From: Pseudomonadota bacterium
Lineage (GTDB): Bacteria; Pseudomonadota; Alphaproteobacteria; Rhizobiales; Hyphomicrobiaceae
Length of the DNA stretch: 9,066 nt
Assembly: GCA_003242645.1 (NCBI GenBank)
Contig: QGVC01000126.1
Span: 1 to 9,066, forward strand
Direction of reading: 5' to 3'
Below, piece by piece: positions 1 through 6,482 of this stretch (position 1 is its first letter; each line of letters begins with the position of its first letter). The notes beneath the pieces were generated by a model. That model saw only the letters and a program-made list of their open reading frames with translations, was not told where the DNA came from and made no database searches. The position numbers were made by a program, and so were the translations under genes.

Positions 1-924
1 GGCGGAAACATAACGGCGCGGGTCGTGGGGCGTGAAATGGAGCCAAAGCTGGCCATCACGCTCCGTCTCGATCTCGACGCCGGCAACGACAACACTCTTA
101 ATTCCGGCCTCATCGCTCTTGGCGAGAAGCGTGGTAGCGCCCGTTGCCACGCGCAGGAGTTCGATGGAAAGCGATGGAACAATACGGCCCTCGGTATAAA
201 GAAGGGTCGGTATACGGCGAATGACGCCATCCGCATCAGGCTCCACCGTGAACAGGCCCCTTCCGGCAGCCGCCTTTTCGAGGACCGGCAAATTCGTCAC
301 GAGCCTCGGCACCCGCAGAACGTGCCGATGGAGGTTGTCGCCAATCGTCGCCACCGACGTCACGGGCAAGTCGGAAAGGTCCGCGGTAGCAGCCGAATAA
401 TTGGAGGCTCCAGCCTGCCCGAGGACGACCCGAGTCCGCGCGATAGCCTCGGCGAGCTGGGCATCGTTGTCCGGCAAGGCAGCGAGGCGAGACTTCAATT
501 CGGCGTCCGATATGCTTTCAGCTATCCGGGGAGGGGACAGCCGATCAGGCTCAGCAAAAAGAATGTCGAAGCCGATTGCGACCGCTCCGCGTTCGGCAAG
601 GCGGTCGACCAAGGAGGCCAGCGTCACCCGCGACCATGGCCATTGCCCGACGGCTTTCAGCGAGCGTTCGTCGATATCGACGATCGTGACGGGATACTCA
701 CTGGTCGCGCGCGGATAAAGCCGTTGATATGTATCGAAAATTCGCCCGCGCAGCGTTTCGAGCAGGGGAGGGTCCCATACACGGAGCAACATCAGTACAA
801 AGAGTGTCAGCAGGGCGGCAGGACGCCCAAATCCGGGCGGCCCCCTCCACGCTGCTTTCCGCCAAACTCCTTGCGGCAGGAGTGCTGACACGCTAACGCC
901 CCCACGACCTCCGTGAGCTGCCAT
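1..924 (-). CDS. CHASE2-domain membrane sensor protein, 5' part only (C-terminal output domain lies beyond the left edge)
   Basis: The minus strand is open from an ATG at 924-922 to position 1, giving 308 residues with no stop. An in-frame TAA lies directly upstream of the ATG, and a GAGG (932-935) sits 7 bases before it, which fixes this start. A single hydrophobic segment is visible at about residues 36-48 (AALLTLFVLMLL). It is followed by the WDPP...LR.R.FD.YQRL junction that opens many CHASE2 proteins. From about residue 77 the sequence fits the CHASE2 extracytoplasmic sensor: VTIVDIDERSL (79-89), GQWPWSR (93-99), the GAVAIGFDILFAEPD run (113-127), GLFTVEPDADGVIRR (223-237) and PSLSIELLR (250-258). 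CHASE2 normally lies outside the inner membrane, between transmembrane segments, and signals to a class III nucleotide cyclase, histidine kinase or Ser/Thr kinase. The output domain is not in the window, so its type cannot be stated; a cyclase is commonest in this group. The ligand is unknown. Confidence 0.85.
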   Translation of the reverse strand, partial: MAAHGGRGGVSVSALLPQGVWRKAAWRGPPGFGRPAALLTLFVLMLLRVWDPPLLETLRGRIFDTYQRLYPRATSEYPVTIVDIDERSLKAVGQWPWSRVTLASLVDRLAERGAVAIGFDILFAEPDRLSPPRIAESISDAELKSRLAALPDNDAQLAEAIARTRVVLGQAGASNYSAATADLSDLPVTSVATIGDNLHRHVLRVPRLVTNLPVLEKAAAGRGLFTVEPDADGVIRRIPTLLYTEGRIVPSLSIELLRVATGATTLLAKSDEAGIKSVVVAGVEIETERDGQLWLHFTPHDPRRYVSA

Positions 925-1053
925 TTAGCAGCCTCGAGCCTCTTCACACTAGCGGGATTTGTGTCGGAGATCGGGTAGGGCTTCTAGGGCGCCGGTGCCC
1001 CGAAGAAGTCGGAGTCAAGTTGCGCGTGGGAAATGCTTCTCAGGGTTGCAAAT

Positions 1054-1087
1054 CAGGCGGTGCCTCGCCTAAGCGCTGCACCGCCTG
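1054..1087 (-). terminator. Probable hairpin terminator after the beta-hydroxyacid dehydrogenase gene
   Basis: A perfect 10-bp inverted repeat, CAGGCGGTGC (1054-1063) and GCACCGCCTG (1078-1087), encloses a 14-base loop. It lies 13 bases beyond the stop codon of the minus-strand dehydrogenase gene. In the minus direction only a weak T run (ATTTG) follows the stem, so termination may be partial. It would separate the dehydrogenase from the CHASE2 gene, which starts 129 bases further on. Confidence 0.55.
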
Positions 1088-1100
1088 AAAAGACTTCCGC

Positions 1101-1985
1101 CTACTTCTTGTCGGCGTTGTTGAGCCTGGCGATGAGGCTCGACGTGTCCCAACGGCCGCCGCCCATCCTCTGAATCTCGGAGTAGAACTGATCGACGAGC
1201 GCGGCCACCGGCAAGCTGGCCCCGTTCCGGCGGGCCTCGTCCAGGCTGATCATCAAATCCTTACGCATCCAATCGACGGCGAAGCCGAAATCGAACTTGC
1301 CCTCGGCCATGGTTTGCCAACGGTTCTCCATCTGCCAGGAGCCGGCCGCGCCCTTCGAAATCGTCTCCATCACGAGCCGGATGTCGAGCCCGGCCTTCTG
1401 GGCGAAGTGAATCCCCTCCGCGAGTCCTTGCACGAGCCCGGCGATGCAGATCTGGTTCACCATCTTGGTGAGCTGACCCGAGCCGGCGGGGCCGATGAGG
1501 GTCACCATGCGCGCATAGTTGGAGATCACCGGCTTCGCGCGTTCGAAAACATCCGGGTCGCCGCCGACCATGACGGTCAACACGCCATTCTGGGCGCCAG
1601 ATTGGCCGCCGGAAACGGGCGCATCAAGGAAGTCGAAACCCCTCTCCTTGGCCGCAGCATAAAGTTCCCGGGCGACGTTGGCAGAGGCTGTCGTGTTGTC
1701 GATGAAGATGGAGCCCTTCTTCATCGTCTGAAAGGCGCCGTTCTCGCCGATCGTGACCGACCGCAGATCGTCATCGTTGCCAACACAGGCGAACACGAAG
1801 TCCGCATCGGCGGCCGCTTCCGCTGGCGTCTTCGCGGTCCGGCCAGCGCCGTATTCCTTCACCCACGCTTCGGCCTTTGCCGCGGTCCGGTTGTAGACCA
1901 CGAGCTCGTGACCGCCCTTCTTCAGGATGTGACCGGCCATGGGATAGCCCATGACGCCGAGCCCGATCCATGCAACCTTTGCCAT
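1101..1985 (-). CDS. NAD(P)-dependent beta-hydroxyacid dehydrogenase (3-hydroxyisobutyrate dehydrogenase / tartronate semialdehyde reductase family)
   Basis: This is a complete 294-residue protein, the usual length for the family. The N-terminal Rossmann domain opens with GLGVMGYPM (8-16). The YNRT motif (31-34) after the second beta strand carries Asn-Arg rather than an acidic residue, which in this family tends to go with NADP(H). The substrate-binding signature DAPVSGG (121-127) is followed by GA (130-131). The catalytic lysine lies in GSGQLTKMVNQ (K174, with N178), and a KDL motif follows at 242-244. Such cytoplasmic enzymes oxidise 3-hydroxyisobutyrate (valine breakdown) or reduce tartronate or succinate semialdehyde. 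Sequence alone does not decide among these substrates. The ATG is preceded by GGAGGAGG (1990-1997), and a sigma70-like promoter lies just upstream. The gene appears monocistronic, with a hairpin behind it and a terminator ahead. The start and family are secure; the substrate is not. Confidence 0.9.
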   Translation of the reverse strand: MAKVAWIGLGVMGYPMAGHILKKGGHELVVYNRTAAKAEAWVKEYGAGRTAKTPAEAAADADFVFACVGNDDDLRSVTIGENGAFQTMKKGSIFIDNTTASANVARELYAAAKERGFDFLDAPVSGGQSGAQNGVLTVMVGGDPDVFERAKPVISNYARMVTLIGPAGSGQLTKMVNQICIAGLVQGLAEGIHFAQKAGLDIRLVMETISKGAAGSWQMENRWQTMAEGKFDFGFAVDWMRKDLMISLDEARRNGASLPVAALVDQFYSEIQRMGGGRWDTSSLIARLNNADKK

Positions 1986-2026
1986 CTTGCCTCCTCCATG
2001 GGTTCTTGTGGTGGGATTGAGCGAGG

Positions 2027-2055
2027 GTTCTAGCCCATGCCGAGGATATTGTCAG
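2027..2055 (-). promoter_or_regulatory. Sigma70-like promoter of the beta-hydroxyacid dehydrogenase gene
   Basis: Read on the minus strand there is a -35 element CTGACA (2055-2050, 5 of 6 matching TTGACA), a 17-base spacer, and a -10 element TAGAAC (2032-2027, 4 of 6 matching TATAAT). Transcription would begin near 2019, leaving a leader of about 34 bases before the ATG at 1985. It lies between the upstream terminator and the gene, where a promoter is expected. It was found by eye only. Confidence 0.45.
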
Positions 2056-2081
2056 GCCCGGGAGATGGGAGACGGCTAGCC

Positions 2082-2114
2082 AAAAAAGAAAAGGGAGCTT
2101 GAGGGCTCCCCTTT
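2082..2114 (-). terminator. Rho-independent terminator of the small secreted-protein gene
   Basis: On the minus strand, GGGAGC (2110-2105) pairs with GCTCCC (2098-2093) around a 6-base loop. The stem is extended by AAA/TTT pairs (2112-2114 with 2090-2092) past one bulged base. The stem is followed directly by the T-rich tract TTTTCTTTTTT (2092-2082). It starts about 30 bases beyond the stop codon of the secreted-protein gene. It is the clearest terminator in the window and isolates that gene from the dehydrogenase downstream. Confidence 0.88.
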
Positions 2115-2143
2115 GAGGTGTACGCGACCACTTTGCTCTTCGT

Positions 2144-2551
2144 TTAGTCCAGCAGACCGTAGCGCTTATAGGGCGAGTCAGGAATGGCGCTGACGCGGCA
2201 GGTCACAGCCGTACCGAGGCGATTGCAGCTCGTTGACTTTGCGTTGGCACGAGACCAGCTCGCGTATTGAGAGCCATACATCAGACGCACCTTGGCGCTC
2301 CAGTTATTGATGGCTTTCCGCTGCGCCTGCGCCTTCTTCAAGAAATACGGGAGCAGAGCGCCCCGTGCGACACCGGTGGCAGACACGCGGCTCGGCTTAC
2401 GGAACTTGACGTGCGCGGGCCCACCGAGGCGCGCCTCGATGATCACGCCCGAACTCTTGGCACTAGCGGCAGCCTCGGCCGGCATCGAGGCAAAGAGAGC
2501 CGTTCCACCGAGCGCGAGAGCTGCTGTTGCGATTGTCAGCGACTTCATCAT
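2144..2551 (-). CDS. Small secreted basic protein of unknown function (predicted signal peptide, two cysteines)
   Basis: The frame can be read from 2590, but the better start is the ATG at 2551. A GGAG (2559-2562) sits 7 bases upstream, and this start places a typical signal peptide at the N-terminus: MMKS, a hydrophobic core (residues 5-22), then MPAEA with likely cleavage after A27. The precursor is 135 residues and the mature protein about 108. The mature part is rich in Arg, Lys, Ala and Ser. It has a stretch with regularly placed aromatics (W84, Y92, Y96, W99) and two cysteines (C109, C118) nine residues apart that could form a disulfide in the periplasm. No catalytic motif is visible. 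It loosely resembles short exported proteins seen across Hyphomicrobiales that carry a W...YG..YA.W...C......C pattern, an impression from memory. It stands alone, with its own terminator behind and a divergent intergenic region ahead. Function is unknown. Confidence 0.75.
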   Translation of the reverse strand: MMKSLTIATAALALGGTALFASMPAEAAASAKSSGVIIEARLGGPAHVKFRKPSRVSATGVARGALLPYFLKKAQAQRKAINNWSAKVRLMYGSQYASWSRANAKSTSCNRLGTAVTCRVSAIPDSPYKRYGLLD

Positions 2552-2779
2552 GATCAATCTCCATCCTGTTGTTTGCCTCGAGCCGCGCACTGTGCGCTTG
2601 GCCCCGTTGACGAGACCGAAATTAGAGTCGAGCGCCTGAGGTGATGCTGAACGGATCGTTCAACGAGCGTTCATTGGCGCGGACTGTTTCGCGAGATGTC
2701 AGAGGGTGCTAAGCAGCGGCGCTGAAACACGCCTAAAGCGGCGACCAGAGGCCGACGCTCGAACCATCGACGCCTGGAT
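2552..2779. promoter_or_regulatory. Divergent intergenic region between the secreted-protein gene and the threonine ammonia-lyase gene
   Basis: These 228 bases must hold the promoters of both divergent genes. I see no gene in them and no convincing -35/-10 pair for either direction; the best minus-strand candidate is a TCTAAT at 2626-2621 without a good -35. There are three short inverted repeats. GCGCAC-T-GTGCGC (2585-2597) lies 34 bases before the secreted-protein start. GAACG-GAT-CGTTC (2649-2661) and AACG-AG-CGTT (2662-2671) are adjacent to each other. The repeats suggest operator sites, but the binding proteins are unknown. Confidence 0.5.
2658..2672. promoter_or_regulatory. GTTC-N7-GTTC direct repeat, matching the alphaproteobacterial LexA (SOS) box
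   Basis: The bases GTTCAACGAGCGTTC form two GTTC half-sites separated by exactly 7 bases. This is the LexA recognition pattern established for Alphaproteobacteria such as Rhodobacter and Rhizobium relatives. The site lies between divergent genes, 107 bases from the secreted-protein start and 108 bases from the lyase start. Eight fixed bases would occur by chance about 0.3 times in a window of this size on either strand, and neither neighbour is a classical SOS gene, so this is only a candidate. Confidence 0.3.
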
Positions 2780-4063
2780 ATGTCACCAAGGAAGACGAAA
2801 GCGACGCAGGGGGATTCGGCAGAGCCCCGAGAGAGCGCTGCGGCACCAGCAGGAGCGGTGAGCCTCGCTGACATCGAGAAGGCTGCGCGGGTGCTCGAAG
2901 GCTCGATTATCGCGACCGATTGCGATCAGAGCCGTACGCTCTCGACGATGCTCGGATGCGAGATCTGGCTGAAGTTCGAAAATCTGCAGTTCACGGGCTC
3001 TTTCAAGGATCGGGGCGCGCTGAACCGTCTCAGTGCTCTCTCTCCCGAAGAGCGGGCGGTGGGCGTCATCGCCATGTCCGCCGGCAACCACGCACAAGGT
3101 GTGGCTTACCATGCGAGCCGGCTCGGCATTCCGGCGACCATCGTGATGCCGGAGGGTACGCCGTTCGTGAAAATCGAGAACACGCGCCGGCATGGAGCGC
3201 AGGTGATCGTGGGCGGGGCTACACTGGAAGAGGCGGCGGCTCGCGCCCGCGACTACTGCCAGAAGCACGGGCTGACGTTCATCCACCCCTATGACGACCC
3301 GCTGATCATCGCTGGACAGGGCACCATAGCGCTCGAAATGCTCGACGCGGTGCCGGATCTCGACGTTCTCGTCGTTCCGATTGGCGGTGGCGGGCTCGTC
3401 TCAGGTATTGCCGTCGCGGCGAAGGCCATCAAGCCCGACATCGAGATCATCGGCGTGCAAGCCGCGCTCTATCCATCGATGTACAACCGAATTCGTGGCA
3501 CCGACCTGCCCATGCGCGGCGACACGCTTGCCGAAGGCATCGCAGTGAAGGCTCCGGGCGTGCTGACGGAAGCGCTGGTTCGGAAATACGTGGATGACAT
3601 TGTTCTGGTCAGTGAGCGGGAGATCGAGCGCGCCGTCGCACTGCTGATCGAAATCGAGAAAACCGTCGCCGAAGGCGCGGGCGCCGCAGGGCTGGCCGCC
3701 GTGCTTAGCGACCCGCAGCGGTTCCAGGGCCGGAAAGTCGGGCTTGTCCTGACAGGCGGCAACATCGACACGCGGCTCCTCGCCAGCGTCCTAACCCGTG
3801 AGCTGGCCCGTGAAGGTCGCCTTTCAGAGCTGTGCATCGATCTGGCCGACAAGCCCGGCCAACTCGCGCGACTCGCTACTCTGGTGGGGGATGCCGGCGC
3901 AAACATCATCGAGGTTGTGCATCAACGCGTTTTCACAGATCTTCCTGCAAAGGGCACGCTTCTGCGCATGGTGATCGAGACGCGCGACCGTGCCCACCTG
4001 GAGGATACACTCAAGCGCATTCGTGCCGCCGGCTTCTCGGCGGAGATCACGTCGAGCCAATAG
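2780..4063 (+). CDS. ilvA: Threonine ammonia-lyase (threonine dehydratase), catabolic type with C-terminal ACT domain
   Basis: This 427-residue cytoplasmic PLP enzyme is predicted to deaminate L-threonine to 2-oxobutyrate and ammonia, possibly serine too. The PLP lysine is K76 in the motif FTGSFKDRGA (71-80), preceded by WLKFENLQ. SAGNHAQG (100-107) is the substrate loop, GGGGLVSG (202-209) holds the PLP phosphate, and TGGN (325-328) binds the pyridine side. Residues about 349-424 form a single ACT-like regulatory domain (DKPGQLARL, then a GANIIEVVHQR strand), suggesting control by an amino acid. The length fits the short, TdcB-like class with one ACT domain rather than the roughly 510-residue biosynthetic IlvA. 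The first 26 residues are a polar, alanine-rich extension absent from typical relatives. There is no good ribosome-binding site before the ATG, and the GTG at 2858 (residue 27) is a possible alternative with AGGAG only 2 bases away. The gene is followed 13 bases later by the E1-like gene, evidently in one operon. Confidence 0.92.
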   Translation: MSPRKTKATQGDSAEPRESAAAPAGAVSLADIEKAARVLEGSIIATDCDQSRTLSTMLGCEIWLKFENLQFTGSFKDRGALNRLSALSPEERAVGVIAMSAGNHAQGVAYHASRLGIPATIVMPEGTPFVKIENTRRHGAQVIVGGATLEEAAARARDYCQKHGLTFIHPYDDPLIIAGQGTIALEMLDAVPDLDVLVVPIGGGGLVSGIAVAAKAIKPDIEIIGVQAALYPSMYNRIRGTDLPMRGDTLAEGIAVKAPGVLTEALVRKYVDDIVLVSEREIERAVALLIEIEKTVAEGAGAAGLAAVLSDPQRFQGRKVGLVLTGGNIDTRLLASVLTRELAREGRLSELCIDLADKPGQLARLATLVGDAGANIIEVVHQRVFTDLPAKGTLLRMVIETRDRAHLEDTLKRIRAAGFSAEITSSQ

Positions 4064-4076
4064 GAGATGGTTGCTT

Positions 4077-6482
4077 ATGGATGGCGCCCGTCCGAACACG
4101 GTGGACCCCAAGACGCTGGCGATCCTGCGCGAGCTGGAGCGCAAGGTACTTTGGCTTTCCACCTATATGATCCACCACGCCAATCACGAGGTGGATCGCG
4201 GTGATGGGCTGAAGGTCGGCGGCCATCAAGCGTCCTCGGCGTCGCTCGCGACGCTGATGACCGCCCTCTATTTCCACATCCTGCGGCCCGAGGACCGGGT
4301 TGCGGTGAAGCCGCATGCGAGCCCGGTGTTCCATGCCATCCAGTATCTGCTCGGCAATCAGACGCTTGAGAATCTGAAAAACTTCCGCGGCTTCGGTGGC
4401 GCCCAGAGCTACCCTTCGCGCACGAAGGACAAGGACGACGTCGACTTCTCGACGGGCTCGGTCGGGCTCGGCGTGGCGATGACCGGCTTCGCGAGCCTCA
4501 TTCAGGACTACGTGTACGCCAAGTGGAAGCCGTCCTGGCCCAAGGGCCGGATGGTTGCACTCATGGGCGATGCGGAGATCGACGAGGGCAACGTCCACGA
4601 GGCGCTGCTCGAGTTCTGGAAGCACGGCCTGACCAACGCCTGGTGGATTGTCGACTACAACCGGCAGAGTCTCGATTCCGTCGTGTCGGACCGCCTGTTC
4701 ATGAAGGTGGCGGGACTGTTCGAGAACCTAGGCTGGAAGGTCGTGCTCCTGAAGTACGGCAAGCTGCTCCAGCAGGTGTTCGCGCGGCCGGGTGGCCAGG
4801 ACATCAAGCGCTGGATCGACGACTGCCCGAACCAGCTCTACTCGGCGCTCGTGTTCCAAGGCGGGCCGGCCTGGCGCAAGCAACTCGAGTCCGACCTCGC
4901 CGGCTGCGAGGATGCGTTGGAGATCGTCCGCAACCATTCGGACACGGAGCTCGCCCGCCTGATGACCAATCTCGGCGGGCACGATCTCGAGACCATTCTC
5001 GAGACGTTCGCTGCCGCGCCGACGGATCAGCCGGTCTGCTTCATCGCCTACACGATCAAAGGCTTCGGCCTGCCGTTCCAGGGGCACAAGGACAACCACG
5101 CCGGCCTGATGACCAAGGCGCAGATGCAGGAGTTCCGCGCCAGCCAGGGCATCAACCAGGGCGAGGAGTGGGATCGCTTTGCCGGTCTCTCCCTGCCGCC
5201 GGAGGAAATTCAGGCCTTCCTCGATCGCGTCCCGTTCAATCAGCGCGGGCCGCGGCGCCTGAGTGCTCCACGTGTGCCTGTGCCGGAGCTGCCAATCCCC
5301 GAGCCCCGGGGGGTCGATTCCACGCAGGCGGGCTTCGGGCGCATCCTCGATGATATTGCCAAGAGAGGCGGTCCGCTCGCCGATCGCATCGTCACGACGT
5401 CCCCGGACGTCACGGTTTCCACGAACCTTGGTCCGTGGGTGAACCGGCGCGCGCTCTTCTCGATGCAGAGCGTCGAGGACGTGTTCAAGGAGCGCGGGCT
5501 GATGTCTCCGCAGAAGTGGGAGATGACCCCCAAGGGGCAACACATCGAGCTCGGTATTGCCGAGATGAACCTGTTCCTAACGCTGGCCGCTGCGGGATTG
5601 TCCCACTCGCTCTTCGGAGAGCGGCTGATCCCGATCGGCACGGTCTATGATCCGTTCATCTGCCGCGGGCTCGATGCGCTGAACTATGCCTGTTATCAGG
5701 ATGCGCGCTTCATCCTCGTCGCAACGCCATCGGGGATCACGCTGGCGCCGGAGGGTGGCGCGCACCAGTCCATCTCGACGCCTCTGATCGGCATGGCGCA
5801 GGACGGCCTCGCCTCCTTCGAGCCGGCCTTCGTCGACGAGCTCGCCGTCATCCTCAACTGGGCCTTCGACTACATCCAGCGCGAAGGCGACGAGGAGAAG
5901 GAGGAGCGCTGGCTGCGTGATGAGAAGGGCGGGTCCGTTTACTTGCGCCTCTCCACCCGTCCCATCGAGCAGCTCTCCCGGCCCATGACGCCGGAACTCA
6001 GACAGGACATCATCAACGGCGGCTATTGGCTGCGGAAGCCAGAGCCGGGGACCAGCCTCGCAATCGTCTACACGGGTGCGGTTGCGCCCGAAGCGATCGA
6101 GGCGGCCGGTCTGCTCTCGGAGGATCGGCGCGGTGTCGGCGTGCTAGCCGTCACCTCGGCGGACCGGCTGTCGGCCGGCTGGCACGGCGCTCAGCGGGCG
6201 CGGGAGCATGGCTACCGCGGCGCTCGCTCTCACGTGGAGAAGCTGCTCACCGCTCTGCCGCGCGATGCCGCCATCATCACGATTTGCGATGCCCATCCCG
6301 AAACACTGTCGTGGCTTGGCGGCGTGATGGGGCATCGCGTCCGGCCGCTCGGCGTCGAGCACTTTGGCCAATCGGGTTCGATCAGCGAGCTTTACGGACA
6401 TTATGGGCTCGATGTGAACGCGATCCTGGCCGCCGCAGAGGGTATCGGCGCGAAGCCAGTCCGCTACCGGTTCGTGGGCTGA
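4077..6482 (+). CDS. Homodimeric AceE-like 2-oxoacid dehydrogenase E1 / transketolase-family thiamine-diphosphate enzyme
   Basis: This is an 801-residue protein. The frame is open back to an ATG at 3990, but the ATG at 4077 is chosen because it follows the lyase stop and an AGGAG (4062-4066) that overlaps that stop, implying translational coupling. The N-terminal TPP domain carries GGHQASSAS (48-56), HASP (80-83) and the diphosphate/Mg site GDAEIDEGN (164-172) through N195 in VDYNRQ. TIKGFG (326-331) and the DNHAG loop (339-343) correspond to AceE loops. In the middle pyrimidine-binding domain the catalytic glutamate is E496 in LGIAE, followed by a PEGGAHQS motif (558-565). The C-terminal domain (about 655-801) is transketolase-like. 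The family order matches AceE (E. coli, about 887 residues) but is shorter. A lipoyl domain is absent, so an E2/E3 partner would have to come from elsewhere. The upstream lyase makes 2-oxobutyrate, so a 2-oxobutyrate-active E1 (as with P. putida MdeB) is plausible; pyruvate is the alternative. The substrate is inferred. Confidence 0.85.
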   Translation: MDGARPNTVDPKTLAILRELERKVLWLSTYMIHHANHEVDRGDGLKVGGHQASSASLATLMTALYFHILRPEDRVAVKPHASPVFHAIQYLLGNQTLENLKNFRGFGGAQSYPSRTKDKDDVDFSTGSVGLGVAMTGFASLIQDYVYAKWKPSWPKGRMVALMGDAEIDEGNVHEALLEFWKHGLTNAWWIVDYNRQSLDSVVSDRLFMKVAGLFENLGWKVVLLKYGKLLQQVFARPGGQDIKRWIDDCPNQLYSALVFQGGPAWRKQLESDLAGCEDALEIVRNHSDTELARLMTNLGGHDLETILETFAAAPTDQPVCFIAYTIKGFGLPFQGHKDNHAGLMTKAQMQEFRASQGINQGEEWDRFAGLSLPPEEIQAFLDRVPFNQRGPRRLSAPRVPVPELPIPEPRGVDSTQAGFGRILDDIAKRGGPLADRIVTTSPDVTVSTNLGPWVNRRALFSMQSVEDVFKERGLMSPQKWEMTPKGQHIELGIAEMNLFLTLAAAGLSHSLFGERLIPIGTVYDPFICRGLDALNYACYQDARFILVATPSGITLAPEGGAHQSISTPLIGMAQDGLASFEPAFVDELAVILNWAFDYIQREGDEEKEERWLRDEKGGSVYLRLSTRPIEQLSRPMTPELRQDIINGGYWLRKPEPGTSLAIVYTGAVAPEAIEAAGLLSEDRRGVGVLAVTSADRLSAGWHGAQRAREHGYRGARSHVEKLLTALPRDAAIITICDAHPETLSWLGGVMGHRVRPLGVEHFGQSGSISELYGHYGLDVNAILAAAEGIGAKPVRYRFVG

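Noticed and set aside
25..888. 287-codon open frame on the plus strand
   Set aside because: It is the shadow of the minus-strand CHASE2 gene. Its product is rich in Arg, Gly and Pro with no family features, while the opposite strand gives a clear CHASE2 domain.
988..1012. Two small hairpins upstream of the CHASE2 gene (GGGCGCCGGTGCCC and CCGAAGAAGTCGG)
   Set aside because: The stems are only 4-5 bp, no T run or riboswitch-like pattern follows, and such hairpins are common in GC-rich DNA.
1314..2033. 239-codon plus-strand open frame
   Set aside because: It lies antisense to the beta-hydroxyacid dehydrogenase, is His/Arg-rich, and shows no recognisable domain.
2552..2590. 13-residue upstream extension of the small secreted protein
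   Set aside because: It would put polar residues before the signal peptide. The ATG at 2551 has GGAG 7 bases upstream.
2671..2874. 67-codon minus-strand open frame in the divergent intergenic region
   Set aside because: It overlaps the 5' end of the lyase gene and has no ribosome-binding site, domain or signal peptide.
3990..4076. 29-residue upstream extension of the E1-like protein
   Set aside because: It overlaps the end of the threonine lyase and is Arg-rich and unlike the family. The ATG at 4077 has a ribosome-binding site and the right position.
4523..5353. 276-codon plus-strand open frame inside the E1-like gene
   Set aside because: It is a shifted-frame shadow, Arg/Pro/Ala-rich, typical of GC-rich coding DNA.
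4728..5543. 271-codon minus-strand open frame
   Set aside because: It lies antisense to the E1-like gene and has no family features.
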